From contig NZ_CP020469.1 in the NCBI RefSeq assembly GCF_003031405.1, positions 4,030,001-4,094,000 on the forward strand: DNA of 64,000 bases. The letters are read 5' to 3'. The number at the start of each line of letters is the position of its first letter. The first letter of the stretch is position 1. The stretch comes from Halomonas sp. 'Soap Lake #6' (lineage in GTDB: Bacteria; Pseudomonadota; Gammaproteobacteria; Pseudomonadales; Halomonadaceae). The notes beneath the pieces are model-generated. The model saw only the letters and a program-made list of their open reading frames with translations, did no database searches and was not told where the DNA came from. Shown here in pieces: positions 34,883-43,968 of this stretch. Made by a program: the position numbers and the translations under genes.

Positions 34883-35515
34883 TTAAAAATCAAAAAATAC
34901 CGTCTCACCCTCGCCCTGAAGGCGGATATCCAGCCGGTAACGCACCTTGCCATCAACCTCTTCACGCTTGGCAATTAGCGTTTGGCGGCGGGCCGGTGAC
35001 TCGATGCGTGTCAGCACTGGGCACTGGGCATTGGCTTCAGTTTCATCGTCGAAGTAGAGCCGTGTTTGCAGGTGGATATTAACGCCCCTAGCAAAGATCG
35101 CCAGGTTGATGTGCGGTGCCATTAGTTGGCCACTGGGGTGTTTCACCGCGCCGGGCTTGACGGTGGTTAACGACCACTCGCTGCCGTGATCGAAGGTGGT
35201 GGCGGTGCGGCCAAAGCTGTTAAACGGTTTGCTCAGGTCGTAATCGGCCTGGTAATCACCGTTCGCATCGGCTTGCCAAGCTTCCACGAAAGCATCGCGC
35301 ACCAGATCACCGTTGCCATCGATGACGATACCTACGACTTCGATATGCTCACCCTCTGCTTCAGGCTTGGCCATCTCGTTCCAGATCTCTTCGTCCCGCA
35401 CCGGGTTACCGGCAGCGGCGAGGGCAAGACCAATATGCACGTAGGGGCCAGCGGTTTGCGAAGCGGTTTCCCGCAGCATGAGGTCGCTGGTCGGCTTGCT
35501 GTTAGGCTGATTCAT
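34883..35515 (-). CDS. pcaG: Protocatechuate 3,4-dioxygenase, alpha subunit
   Basis: PcaG is the 210-residue structural partner of PcaH in the iron enzyme that cleaves protocatechuate between its hydroxyl groups to 3-carboxy-cis,cis-muconate. TASQTAGPYVHIGLALAAAG at the N-terminus is the hallmark of the alpha chain, and the dioxygenase core APHINLAIFARG follows near residue 130. The iron ligands of the beta chain are absent, as usual. It follows pcaH with a 30-nt gap. Confidence 0.96.
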   Translation of the reverse strand: MNQPNSKPTSDLMLRETASQTAGPYVHIGLALAAAGNPVRDEEIWNEMAKPEAEGEHIEVVGIVIDGNGDLVRDAFVEAWQADANGDYQADYDLSKPFNSFGRTATTFDHGSEWSLTTVKPGAVKHPSGQLMAPHINLAIFARGVNIHLQTRLYFDDETEANAQCPVLTRIESPARRQTLIAKREEVDGKVRYRLDIRLQGEGETVFFDF

Positions 35516-35545
35516 GATGTATCCCCTGCCCTTATTGATTTTCAG

Positions 35546-36268
35546 CTATTGGTTTTCGAAGAAGGTTTGCAGCTCACCGCGCACCACCACATCAAACCGA
35601 TAGGCCAGACAGTCCATGGGTTTGCTATGTGCCATATCAAGCCGACCAATCATGGTTTCCACAGCATCAGGATCTTTCAATGTATGCACGATAGGGCAAA
35701 GGGGAATCAGCGGGTCGCCCTCAAAATACATCTGGGTGATCAACCGGGTAGAGATCGAAGGCCCGGTCACCGATACGTGAATATGCGCTGGGCGCCAGCT
35801 GTTCACATCGTTGGGCCACGGGTAGGGGCCTGGTTTGATGGTACGGAAACGATAGAAGCCTTGCTCATCGGTCAAGCAGCGTCCTACACCGCCAAAGTGC
35901 GGATCCAACGGTGCCAGATACTTATCGTTCTTATGCCGATAGCGACCACCCGCGTTAGCCTGCCACATCTCTACTAAGGTGTGTGGCACGGGCTTACCGA
36001 ACTGGTCCACCACCCGGCCAAACATAATAATCCGCTCACCCTGGGGCAAACCCTGGCCCTGGCTGAAGTTAAGCAGCAGGTCGTTATCATGGGGCCCCAT
36101 ACGCAAATGGCTGAAATCCGGCCCAGTCAACTCAGAACGGGTAGGTTGCTGCATACTCACCAGTGCCTGCTGAGGCGAGCGGGCTACCGATGTTTTATAG
36201 CCAGGTGTATAGGCGGGGGGATGCCAGTTACGGTCACGGGTCACAAAGCGTTTGTTATCATTTTGCAT
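35546..36268 (-). CDS. pcaH: Protocatechuate 3,4-dioxygenase, beta subunit
   Basis: PcaH (240 residues) holds the ferric iron. The four ligands are recognisable: Tyr in GGRYRHKND, Tyr in KPGPYPWPN, and the two His of RPAHIHVSV. The N-terminus [17 protein letters not shown] is typical of the family. The ATG at 36268 is preferred to the open frame reaching 36394, since the extra residues would run into the pcaQ operator and the family's N-terminus starts here. A PcaQ-type palindrome lies 84 nt upstream. Confidence 0.95.
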   Translation of the reverse strand: MQNDNKRFVTRDRNWHPPAYTPGYKTSVARSPQQALVSMQQPTRSELTGPDFSHLRMGPHDNDLLLNFSQGQGLPQGERIIMFGRVVDQFGKPVPHTLVEMWQANAGGRYRHKNDKYLAPLDPHFGGVGRCLTDEQGFYRFRTIKPGPYPWPNDVNSWRPAHIHVSVTGPSISTRLITQMYFEGDPLIPLCPIVHTLKDPDAVETMIGRLDMAHSKPMDCLAYRFDVVVRGELQTFFENQ

Positions 36269-36351
36269 ACAGTTATCTCGAGGATTGAAACAGGCGTTAT
36301 TAGTGTCGTGGTTAACGCACAGCCTGCCAATTGATAACTTCCCCCACCCAC

Positions 36352-36367
36352 ATAACCTATAGGTTAT
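36352..36367. promoter_or_regulatory. PcaQ operator upstream of pcaHG, overlapping the end of pcaQ
   Basis: ATAACCTATAGGTTAT is a perfect 16-bp palindrome that fits the published PcaQ site ATAACC-N4-GGTTAA. It contains the pcaQ stop codon (TAG on the minus strand, 36357-36359) and encodes the last residues HNL. An identical copy precedes pcaQ. Confidence 0.85.
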
Positions 36368-37289
36368 GGCCTTTAATAACGTCTGCCGCCACATCTCTCA
36401 GTGCATCACAAAACGCTTCAGCGGCGAGGCTGGGGCGCAGAGAACGGTTGGTACATATCCCCACTGAACCGCCATGTAGCTCCAGAGGCAGGGCCAATTC
36501 ACATAGCTCGCCACTCCGTAAAGAAGAGCGTACAGCCTCTTCTGGTGCCACCCAGATGGCATCGCCGGTAAGGGTATAACGGTGACCAAGTGCCAGTGAA
36601 AGCGTTTCTAGACGCCGCAACGGCAGCGTTATGCCGTGACGCACACAAAAACTGTCTACTTGATGACGTAGCGTGGTTTGCGGAGGAGGAACAATCCAAG
36701 GGTAAGCGCTAAGGCTGTCAGCGGCTAGCGAGGGCCCAACCAAAAGTGGGTGCTGATGCCGCACCACAAGCTGAAGCCGCTCGTAATAGAGGTGCTCAAA
36801 ACTGAGATCATGAATTTCACGGGCCTCGGTCATGCGGCCCACAACGACATCCAGCTCCCCACGCCTTAAACGGGAAAGCAAGAAAGCACTGGTACCGGTG
36901 ATCACCTGAGCACCCCGCTCACTAGTGGTACTTGACTGCCAGCGGCACAACGCCTCGGGCAGTAATTGGCTCTCTACCGTTGAGAGTGCCCCGATACGTA
37001 GCCAATGTGCACCGGTTTGAACCGTTTGGAGGGCATCCACCCCCTCCTCCAAGGCACGCACAGCCGGGCCTGCATGGCGAAGCAGTGTCAACCCCGCCTG
37101 GGTAAGCGAAACTCCCAGTGGGGTGCGCTCGAATAGCGAGACGGCGAGGGTATCCTCCAACTCGCGGATGGTTTTGGAGATACCGGGCTGGGTGATAGAC
37201 AGGCGTTCCGCCGCACGGGCAAAGCTTCTCTGGCGAGCCACCTCAAGAAACGCCTGTAAATGGCGCAGCTTAATACGAGCATTTAACAT
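36357..37289 (-). CDS. pcaQ: LysR-type regulator PcaQ
   Basis: A 310-residue LysR regulator. The N-terminal helix-turn-helix is [20 protein letters not shown] at residues 20-39, and the first residues [20 protein letters not shown] match PcaQ closely. The C-terminal effector domain probably senses 3-carboxy-muconate or its lactone, as in alphaproteobacterial PcaQ. Identical ATAACC-N4-GGTTAT palindromes flank the gene, one 12 nt before its ATG and one at its stop codon, so it probably controls itself and pcaHG. Confidence 0.93.
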   Translation of the reverse strand: MLNARIKLRHLQAFLEVARQRSFARAAERLSITQPGISKTIRELEDTLAVSLFERTPLGVSLTQAGLTLLRHAGPAVRALEEGVDALQTVQTGAHWLRIGALSTVESQLLPEALCRWQSSTTSERGAQVITGTSAFLLSRLRRGELDVVVGRMTEAREIHDLSFEHLYYERLQLVVRHQHPLLVGPSLAADSLSAYPWIVPPPQTTLRHQVDSFCVRHGITLPLRRLETLSLALGHRYTLTGDAIWVAPEEAVRSSLRSGELCELALPLELHGGSVGICTNRSLRPSLAAEAFCDALRDVAADVIKGHNL

Positions 37290-37301
37290 AACACCTCATC
37301 A

Positions 37302-37317
37302 ATAACCTATAGGTTAT
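37302..37317. promoter_or_regulatory. PcaQ operator immediately upstream of pcaQ
   Basis: A second perfect copy of ATAACCTATAGGTTAT, 12 nt before the pcaQ start codon and 48 nt after the pcaL stop. The position close to the ATG suggests autoregulation by blocking or by short-range contact with polymerase. Confidence 0.82.
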
Positions 37318-37364
37318 AAGCACAAAGTGTAAACACACGCATAAGCAACAGCCAAGCGTTTAAC

Positions 37365-38534
37365 CTACTCGCCCCAGCCCAACTCTTTAGCGAGGGCAAA
37401 GGCGTGATTGGCTGCGGGTACGCCGCCATAAATGGCCACATGCATCAGCACTTGGCGCAGCTCGGCTTCGGTTAGCCCAATCCGCTTGGCGGTTTTTAAG
37501 TGCAGCGTTAGTTCTTCACGGCCGAGGGCAGCAAGAATCCCAGTAGTGATCATGCTGCGCTCGCGACGAGTAAGATCATCGTTGCTCCACAGCTCGCCCC
37601 AGGCTAACCGGGTAATCATCTGCTGGAAAGGGGCATCCAGGCTGTTGGCGTTAGTGGTGGAGCGCGCCACGTGCTCTTCGCCCAACACCTGCTTGCGGGT
37701 CTCCAAGCCTGTGGCATAAGCCACACCGTGGTTGGACACATCGCCTAAATCAGTCGCCAGTACATTGAGCAGCTTTTGCGCGAACAGTGCCGGGGCTTCT
37801 ACCGCGGGCACATGGCCCACGCCGTCAAAAATTTCCAGCGGCGCGTCATCAAGTTCTGCTGCTAGGGCTTCCAGTGTGGCAGGCGGCGTGGCCATATCTT
37901 CGCTGCCGCCAAATAGCTGCACTTTAGAGTTTTTACCTGAGAGCTTGCCGGTAAAGGTATCGCGGCCCAGCATTTCACACAGCTGGGCGTAGGACTCATC
38001 ATCACCACGGCCCATCTGGGTGCACCAGCCCGCTTTCAGCGCGGGGCTTGCCTCAAAGGCTGCCGGGGAAAACCAGCGTGGCACGATCTCTTGGGACATC
38101 GCCGCCAGACCTTCCTGACGTATCCGGTCAGCACGGGTATTCCAGAGATCAGGGTTGCCGATCACCGCGCCGGTATTGGTCAGCGTGGCGGAGAGGAGCC
38201 GTTCGCTATGCTCGGTAATCAACTGCTGACCCACCACGCCGCCGATGGAGGTGCCTGCAAAGTGAAAGCGTGTAGCTCCCGCAAGCTCTACCAGCGCTAA
38301 GGCTTCAGCGGCCAGATCAGCAGGGGTAATCTTCGCACCGCTGACCGCTTGGCTAGCGCCGTGACCGGGGAGATCCCAGGTCAGCACCCGATAGCGGGAC
38401 AGCAGCGCGGGAATCACGTCATCCCATACCGCTTGGCTCATGCCCAAGGGGTGCGCCAGCACGACCAGCGGGTTCACTTCTGTGCCGAGCAGGCGGTACG
38501 CCACGCTGCGACCGTTGATGGTATGAAATGCCAC
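37365..38534 (-). CDS. pcaL: Fused 3-oxoadipate enol-lactonase / 4-carboxymuconolactone decarboxylase
   Basis: This 389-residue protein joins PcaD and PcaC. Residues 1-255 form an alpha/beta hydrolase with nucleophile Ser96 in GTSIGG, an oxyanion-side HPLGM, and a C-terminal GHVPAVE histidine near 239. Residues 265-389 form a carboxymuconolactone decarboxylase (NSLDAPFQQMITRLAWGELW, then HLKTAKRIGLTEAEL and GVPAANHAFALAKE). The two steps decarboxylate the lactone and hydrolyse the resulting enol-lactone to 3-oxoadipate. It starts 11 nt after pcaF. Confidence 0.94.
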   Translation of the reverse strand: MAFHTINGRSVAYRLLGTEVNPLVVLAHPLGMSQAVWDDVIPALLSRYRVLTWDLPGHGASQAVSGAKITPADLAAEALALVELAGATRFHFAGTSIGGVVGQQLITEHSERLLSATLTNTGAVIGNPDLWNTRADRIRQEGLAAMSQEIVPRWFSPAAFEASPALKAGWCTQMGRGDDESYAQLCEMLGRDTFTGKLSGKNSKVQLFGGSEDMATPPATLEALAAELDDAPLEIFDGVGHVPAVEAPALFAQKLLNVLATDLGDVSNHGVAYATGLETRKQVLGEEHVARSTTNANSLDAPFQQMITRLAWGELWSNDDLTRRERSMITTGILAALGREELTLHLKTAKRIGLTEAELRQVLMHVAIYGGVPAANHAFALAKELGWGE

Positions 38535-38545
38535 GATTGCCTCCG

Positions 38546-39763
38546 TTAAACCCGCTCAATCAGCGTTGCTATGCCTTGGCCAACGCCCACGCACATGGTG
38601 CACAGTGCATAGCGCTTGCCGCTGTTTTGCAGCTCATGAGCGGCGGTCATTAACAGACGTGCACCGGACATGCCCAGCGGGTGACCCAGCGCAATCGCGC
38701 CGCCGTTGGGGTTCACCCGGGGGTCGTCGTCATTAAGGCCCAGGTCGCGCATACAGGCTAGCGCCTGAGCGGCGAACGCTTCGTTAAACTCAAACACATC
38801 GATATCGTCCATGGCGATACCGGTGCGCTTCAGCAGCTTCTGCACTGCCGGTACCGGGCCATAGCCCATAATGCGCGGCTCTACGCCAGCAGTGGCCATG
38901 CCGATAATCTTCGCCATCGGTGTCAGGCCATGCTGTTTCACCGCTGCTTCACTGGCGACCAACATGGCCGCCGCGCCGTCGTTGACGCCAGAGGCGTTGC
39001 CAGCGGTGACGCTACCGCCGTCACGGAAAGGAGTGGGCAGACCAGCGAGTTTCTCCAGGGTGGTTTCCCGTAGGTGCTCATCCTGATCAAAGATCAGCGG
39101 TTCCTGCTTACGACGGGGAATCTCAATGGCGGTAATTTCTTGGACAAAGCGCCCGGCCTTTTGAGCAGCAGCGGCTTTCTGCTGGGAGCGCAGCGCAAAG
39201 GCGTCCTGGTCTTCCCGGGAGATGTTGAACTGCTCGGCGACGTTTTCTGCCGTTTCTGGCATGGAATCCACCCCAAACGCTTTCTTCATCAGCGGGTTGA
39301 TCAAGCGCCAGCCGATAGTGGTGTCTTCGATTTTTTGGCCGCGAGCAAAGGCGCTATCGGCCTTACCCATCACGAAGGGCGCACGGGACATGGACTCCAC
39401 GCCACCTGCCAACGCCAGCTCCATCTCACCGGCTTTAATGGCGCGAAAGGCGGTGCCTACCGCATCCATACCTGAACCGCACAGGCGGTTCATGGTCGTG
39501 CCGGGCACCGAGGTGGGAATGCCCGCCAGCAGCGACGACATACGCGCTACATTGCGGTTGTCTTCACCGGCCTGGTTGGCGCAGCCCATAAACACTTCTT
39601 CAATCGCAGCGGGGTCAAGATCCGGCGCTTCTGCTAATACGGCTTTGAAAACCGTCGCGGCGAAGTCATCCGGCCGTACACTGGCTAAGGTGCCGCCAAA
39701 GCGGCCAACAGCGGTACGGCGGGGATGACAAAGAAAGACATCTTGCATGGCAACATCACTCAT
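38546..39763 (-). CDS. pcaF: 3-oxoadipyl-CoA thiolase
   Basis: PcaF (405 residues) cleaves 3-oxoadipyl-CoA to succinyl-CoA and acetyl-CoA, the last step of the pathway. The acylated cysteine is Cys95 in NRLCGSGMDA, followed by NEAFAAQ near 345, GHPLGMSG and the C-terminal CTMCVGVGQG. All three canonical thiolase sites are intact, in contrast to the divergent thiolase at 11231. The gene sits 10 nt after catJ. Confidence 0.96.
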   Translation of the reverse strand: MSDVAMQDVFLCHPRRTAVGRFGGTLASVRPDDFAATVFKAVLAEAPDLDPAAIEEVFMGCANQAGEDNRNVARMSSLLAGIPTSVPGTTMNRLCGSGMDAVGTAFRAIKAGEMELALAGGVESMSRAPFVMGKADSAFARGQKIEDTTIGWRLINPLMKKAFGVDSMPETAENVAEQFNISREDQDAFALRSQQKAAAAQKAGRFVQEITAIEIPRRKQEPLIFDQDEHLRETTLEKLAGLPTPFRDGGSVTAGNASGVNDGAAAMLVASEAAVKQHGLTPMAKIIGMATAGVEPRIMGYGPVPAVQKLLKRTGIAMDDIDVFEFNEAFAAQALACMRDLGLNDDDPRVNPNGGAIALGHPLGMSGARLLMTAAHELQNSGKRYALCTMCVGVGQGIATLIERV

Positions 39764-39773
39764 AAAGAATCCT

Positions 39774-40547
39774 TTATGCGCCAGCGTGGGCGCGTTCAGT
39801 GCGGGCTTTTAGTTCACGCAGAATTTCAAGCTCATTAGCACTGGGTTCAGGCGTGCTTTCAAGCTGCTCGGCAAAGCGCACTTCCCAACCAGTGGCTTCA
39901 ATCACGTCCTCGCGGCTCACGCCAGGATGCAGTGATACCACCACCAACTCTTTGGTGCCGGGGTCAGGTCTCATCACGCACAGGTCGGTGATTACCCGGG
40001 TAGGGCCTTTGCCAATATTGGGCACGTTATCGCGCCCTTTGCCATCGCGGCCAAAGCCCAGGGTGGTGACGAAATCAACGTCTTTTACAAAGGCACGCTT
40101 GGAGTGCTTGAGGGTGATAAACACTTCGCCAGCGTTAGTGGCAATTTCCGGGGCACCGCCACCGCCCGGCAGGCGAACCTTGGGCGCCTTGTAATCACCG
40201 ATCAGGGTGGTATTGAGATTAGCAAAGCGGTCAATTTGCGCGGTGCCTAAAAAGCCCACATCGATTTTGCCGCCCTGTAGCCAGTAGCGGAACATCTCCG
40301 GCACCGCCACGGTGGTGAGTGCTGATTCGCATAATTCACCATCCCCAATGGAAAGCGGCAGAATCGCAGGCTTGGTTTGCAGGGTGCCGGATTCGTAAAT
40401 CAGCACCACATCAGGTGCATGGGTAAGACGCGCCAGATTAGCGGCTTCAGAGGGTAAGCCGATACCCACAAAGCAGGTCATGCCGTTTTCCAGCGCCCGC
40501 GCAGCGGTAACCGACATCATTTCAGAAGAGGTATATTCGAGACTCAT
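39774..40547 (-). CDS. catJ: 3-oxoadipate CoA-transferase, subunit B
   Basis: The beta subunit (257 residues) of the enzyme that moves CoA from succinyl-CoA to 3-oxoadipate. The catalytic glutamate is likely in LIYESGTLQ near residue 53. Its length and sequence follow the CatJ type of Pseudomonas knackmussii rather than the shorter PcaJ (about 213 residues). The ATG overlaps the subunit A stop by one base, so the two are translationally coupled. Confidence 0.9.
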   Translation of the reverse strand: MSLEYTSSEMMSVTAARALENGMTCFVGIGLPSEAANLARLTHAPDVVLIYESGTLQTKPAILPLSIGDGELCESALTTVAVPEMFRYWLQGGKIDVGFLGTAQIDRFANLNTTLIGDYKAPKVRLPGGGGAPEIATNAGEVFITLKHSKRAFVKDVDFVTTLGFGRDGKGRDNVPNIGKGPTRVITDLCVMRPDPGTKELVVVSLHPGVSREDVIEATGWEVRFAEQLESTPEPSANELEILRELKARTERAHAGA

Positions 40548-41380
40548 TAGATATTCTCCCCTGTATGATTTTGAATAGCGTTAAAAACGTTCTCGTCGAG
40601 CCACTGGGTAAAGGTGTCGCGATCACGAGCAATGGCATCCCACTCTTTGTAGAAGCGGTTGCTGCGGCTGTAGTAGCCGTGGGTATACGAAGGTAGTGCG
40701 CCTTTTTCAGCTATCGCAATGGCGCTGATGGCCCAACTGGGGATCACGCAGGCATTGGGGTGCGCTTGAAGATCATCGACGATCTCTTCCACCGTGATGA
40801 TGCTGTGCTTCGCCGCTAGCACGGCCTCTTTCTGTACGCCGACAATGCCTTCTACCAGCACGTTGCCCTGGCGATCCGCCCGCTGGGCGTGGATGATTGA
40901 GACATCCGGACGCACCGAGGGCACGGCTGCCAGGCGCTCACCAGTAAAGGGGCACTCGATGAATTTGATTTGATCATTGACGCTGGGCAGTTCACTGCCG
41001 ATGTAGCCGCGAAAAACCGCCAGCGGAAGACCGGCGGCACCCGCTTCAAAGGCGCAGGCCATGGCTGCGTGGCTATGCTCAAGAATCTCGATCTTGCACG
41101 GCCAGCCTTTCTCAACCGCATCGCGCAGGCGGTGCAGCGATCCCACACCGGGATTACCGCCCCAGGAGAAGATGACTTTTTTCGCGCAGCCCGCGCCAAT
41201 CATTTGATCGTAGATGATATCCGGGGTCATGCGGATCAGCGTCAGGTCGCGCTTTTTCTGGCGGATCACCTCGTGACCAGCGGCAAACGGAATCAGATGG
41301 GTAAAGCCTTCCATGGCCACCGTAGCGCCGTCTTGGACGTAGCGCGCTACCGCGTCATGCAAGCTGAGAAACTCGGCCAT
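40547..41380 (-). CDS. catI: 3-oxoadipate CoA-transferase, subunit A
   Basis: The alpha subunit (277 residues) of the 3-oxoadipate CoA-transferase. The family-typical EGFTHLIPFAAGHEVIRQ is near residue 25, with WGGNPGVGSLHRLRDAVEKG near 75. Length and pattern match CatI (about 280) better than the short PcaI. It leads the minus-strand run catI-catJ-pcaF-pcaL. The 200-nt gap after pcaB contains a PcaR-type dyad, so this run probably has its own promoter. Confidence 0.9.
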   Translation of the reverse strand: MAEFLSLHDAVARYVQDGATVAMEGFTHLIPFAAGHEVIRQKKRDLTLIRMTPDIIYDQMIGAGCAKKVIFSWGGNPGVGSLHRLRDAVEKGWPCKIEILEHSHAAMACAFEAGAAGLPLAVFRGYIGSELPSVNDQIKFIECPFTGERLAAVPSVRPDVSIIHAQRADRQGNVLVEGIVGVQKEAVLAAKHSIITVEEIVDDLQAHPNACVIPSWAISAIAIAEKGALPSYTHGYYSRSNRFYKEWDAIARDRDTFTQWLDENVFNAIQNHTGENI

Positions 41381-41436
41381 GATGAATGCCTCTTAGCGGG
41401 TCGTTAGCGTATTTGTTAGTGAGCTCTTAATGAATT

Positions 41437-41451
41437 GTTCGCAAGACGAAC
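41437..41451. promoter_or_regulatory. PcaR-type dyad upstream of catIJ-pcaFL
   Basis: GTTCGCAAGACGAAC (GTTCG-N5-CGAAC), 57 nt before the catI start. A further half site TGCGAAC lies at 41464-41470. It resembles the PcaR box GTTCGATAATCGCAC known from Pseudomonas. Confidence 0.65.
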
Positions 41452-41580
41452 ATAGATCCTTCATGCGAACAAGTTACTGCTGAACGCTAATCAGGTCAAA
41501 CCCACCACTCATCGCCTAACGTCTTACCGAAGCCTCTTCATCCTTCACAACCGAATTTAACAATTTGTTTTTAAATGCAA

Positions 41581-42921
41581 TTATTGAGCTTCCAGCCACT
41601 TTTTGGCACGCGTAACCTGAGCAGCGCTGCTACCAAGGTATAAAGCCGGGTCGCATGCATTGCGCAGTTCATCGGTATCTACAGCCCCTTTTGCGTCAGG
41701 GTCATCAGCCAGCGCCTCTGTTAGAACATCAAAATAGGCTCGTGATTCGCGGCGTGAGGCTTCTGCGGCTTCGGCGCTCACTGCCTTGGCTCTGTCCACC
41801 CCTAGCGTCGGCGCCAGCAAACGCGCTACCGGCTCCGCCATAATGCCGCCGCCGGTAGCCGCTAGGTTTCGCCACATATTGTCGGGGTAGACCTCGAGCC
41901 CTTCCAGCAACACGGCCACTTGCTCCAATGCGCCTTCCACCAACAGAACGCTTTCCATTAGCGGTGCCCACTCCGCGTGCCACTCCCCCAACCCACGCTC
42001 CAGAGGCTGGGCGGCGGCGTTGATCAACACGCTAATGTGGCCATGCACCTGTCGGGCAGCCCCGCGAATCAGCGCGCTGCGTACCGGGTTACGTTTATGA
42101 GGCATAGAAGAAGATTCCCCCATCCCCGGCGCTGAAGGCTCGGCTACTTCACCAACTTCGGTTTGCGTTAACAGCGATACATCCAGGGCGATTTTCTCTG
42201 CGGCCCCCGCCACCGCATCCAACGCCGTACCAAGCGTATGAATGGGGTAACGGTCGGTATGCCAGGGCAATACCGGCGCCGCCAAGCCTAACCGCTCGGC
42301 TAAGGCATCCATCCACTCAAGCCCTTGAATATCCCAACCCGAGTGCACGCCTACCGCACCGCCGAATTGAACGGGAAGCGCTACGCCGCTTAGGCGACGG
42401 CGACTCTGCTCTAACCCAATGGTCCAGTGGGCTACCTTGACGCCAAAGGTCATCGGCAACGCCTGCTGCATTAAGGTACGCCCCACCATGGGCGTGTTGA
42501 TGTGAGCATCCATCAGCGCTACCGCCGCCGAACGGCAGCGCAGTAGCAACTCATCCAGCGCTGCTAAGCGCGGCTTAAGCAACAGCATCAGCGCAGAGTC
42601 GACCACGTCCTGGCTGGTCGCTCCCTGGTGCCAGTAGCGTTTAAGCTCACTGGGTAATAGCCCACGACTCTGTTTAACGAAGGGAATTGCCACATTGCCG
42701 CCGCTGGCGATGCCTTCAGCAATATCAGCGACATTAAAAGAAGCGCTCGCCAGCTGCTCACGCATCTGCTGGCTGGCACCGCTAGGCACCGCACCACTAG
42801 CTTCCTGAACTTCCGCAAGGGCCAGTTCAAAGGTCAGCATGGCCTGCACCATGGCGCTATCGTCGCAGGCAGCGACGGCGTCCTGGCTCATGAATGGGTG
42901 TTTTAAAAATGCAGTGGGCAT
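41581..42921 (-). CDS. pcaB: 3-carboxy-cis,cis-muconate cycloisomerase
   Basis: PcaB (446 residues) lactonises the ring-cleavage product to 4-carboxymuconolactone, the substrate of PcaL. It belongs to the fumarase/aspartase superfamily and has its signature GESSSMPHKRNP near residue 265, with YWHQGATSQDVVDSA near 95. AGGAGG lies 8 nt upstream of the ATG. That ribosome binding site is one arm of a long inverted repeat. The gene stands apart from catIJ and has its own PcaR-type box. Confidence 0.95.
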   Translation of the reverse strand: MPTAFLKHPFMSQDAVAACDDSAMVQAMLTFELALAEVQEASGAVPSGASQQMREQLASASFNVADIAEGIASGGNVAIPFVKQSRGLLPSELKRYWHQGATSQDVVDSALMLLLKPRLAALDELLLRCRSAAVALMDAHINTPMVGRTLMQQALPMTFGVKVAHWTIGLEQSRRRLSGVALPVQFGGAVGVHSGWDIQGLEWMDALAERLGLAAPVLPWHTDRYPIHTLGTALDAVAGAAEKIALDVSLLTQTEVGEVAEPSAPGMGESSSMPHKRNPVRSALIRGAARQVHGHISVLINAAAQPLERGLGEWHAEWAPLMESVLLVEGALEQVAVLLEGLEVYPDNMWRNLAATGGGIMAEPVARLLAPTLGVDRAKAVSAEAAEASRRESRAYFDVLTEALADDPDAKGAVDTDELRNACDPALYLGSSAAQVTRAKKWLEAQ

Positions 42922-42929
42922 GGCTGAAG

Positions 42930-43030
42930 CCTCCTATTTAACGTTATCTGAAGCCTGAAAAAGCTCAAAGCATGGCTCAAAACAACATTGTACATATGTT
43001 CGCTATTCGAACTATACGTTAAATAGGAGG
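42930..43030. repeat. Long-range inverted repeat covering the pcaB ribosome binding site
   Basis: CCTCCTATTTAACGT (42930-42944) and ACGTTAAATAGGAGG (43016-43030) are perfect 15-bp inverted arms separated by 71 nt. In a minus-strand RNA, the promoter-distal arm contains the AGGAGG of pcaB and would be base-paired by the other arm. The PcaR-type box lies between the arms. Confidence 0.75.
42998..43012. promoter_or_regulatory. PcaR-type dyad upstream of pcaB
   Basis: GTTCGCTATTCGAAC (GTTCG-N5-CGAAC), 77 nt before the pcaB start and inside the loop of the long inverted repeat. It probably binds the IclR/PcaR-type regulator encoded at 54805. Confidence 0.65.
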
Positions 43031-43118
43031 GAGTGAGCGCACTAACATCGTCCTGCTACCTAAGGTGGGCTTGCTGGCCAGCACCATTAACCAGCACCAT
43101 GAATAAGCCGACTCTTAC

Positions 43119-43802
43119 TTACTCTTGGGGCATTACTTCGTCAGGACGAACATAACGCAGCACCATGTCGGTAACGTGCTCTTCTAATTTTTGCTGATTT
43201 TCCGGAGCAGCCTGCTGCCAATCAAAAATGCGCGAGAAGGTGTGCTGATTTGAGACATTAAAAAACGACAGCGCACTAATCAGCCAATGAAGTTCCCGCG
43301 GGTCTAAGCCTTCGCGAAAACAACCCTCCTCTACACCACGAAGATAGACATTTGTCAGTACATCAATGACGCCCGCATTAAGCGATTGAATCAATTTTGA
43401 CTGCGCTAAAAACCGGCCATGATGAATATTTTCGATCATTACCAGACGGATAAAGTCGGGGTTTTTAGCGTGGTGACAGAATGTAAACCGCACCAGTCGG
43501 CTGAGTGCTTCTAAAGGCGGCAGATGATCAAGATCCAACTCTGCTTCCTGGAGGCGAACCTTTTGATAAGCGGCTTCCAGAGTGTGCAGGTAGAGCGTCT
43601 CTTTATCGCTAAAGTAATAGTAAATCATGCGCTTAGAGGCACGAGTTTGTTCGGCAATCTCATCGATCCGCGCCCCTGAAAGACCTTTTTCCGAGAATTC
43701 ACGGGTGGCCACCGCAAGAATATCAGCGCGAACGGATTCGGGATTATTTTTACGCCGACGCCTCGTTTCCGGGGTGCTGGACTTAGTAGAAATGGCTGTC
43801 AT
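43119..43802 (-). CDS. TetR-family regulator next to the quinate/shikimate genes
   Basis: A 227-residue TetR protein. After a basic tail (TRRRRKNNPESVR), the DNA-binding domain is IDEIAEQTRASKRMIYYYFSDK (residues 46-67). The C-terminal domain (HHGRFLAQSKLIQ, EGCFREGLDPRELHWLISA) is of the large-ligand type. It is divergent from the TRAP-quiC operon and probably controls it; a shikimate- or quinate-type effector is inferred from context. Confidence 0.87.
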   Translation of the reverse strand: MTAISTKSSTPETRRRRKNNPESVRADILAVATREFSEKGLSGARIDEIAEQTRASKRMIYYYFSDKETLYLHTLEAAYQKVRLQEAELDLDHLPPLEALSRLVRFTFCHHAKNPDFIRLVMIENIHHGRFLAQSKLIQSLNAGVIDVLTNVYLRGVEEGCFREGLDPRELHWLISALSFFNVSNQHTFSRIFDWQQAAPENQQKLEEHVTDMVLRYVRPDEVMPQE

Positions 43803-43859
43803 AGAACGTGCCTTTTATTGTCATGGTCGTCTTTTGTCTAGTATGCCATAGCTTGACTG

Positions 43860-43879
43860 AACGTACCATTTCGTACATT
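43860..43879. promoter_or_regulatory. Probable TetR operator between tetR and the quinate TRAP operon
   Basis: AACGTAC-N6-GTACATT is a 20-bp dyad with one mismatch in the 166-bp divergent gap, 58 nt from the tetR start and 90 nt before the dctP start. Confidence 0.5.
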
Positions 43880-43968
43880 GTTAATTTGGATAGAATGAAA
43901 AGCCCCCTGCACGCCACTGCTTACGGCTTTTAACCTCCTATAACAACGGCCCCAAGAGGACAACAACA

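Noticed and set aside
35901..35911. GGATCCAA in pcaH, resembling the VanR operator
   Set aside because: Only part of the 12-bp palindrome is present and it lies inside a coding region with no link to vanR.
35186..35977. A 263-residue plus-strand open frame across pcaG and pcaH
   Set aside because: It is antisense to two well-supported dioxygenase genes and shows no domain.
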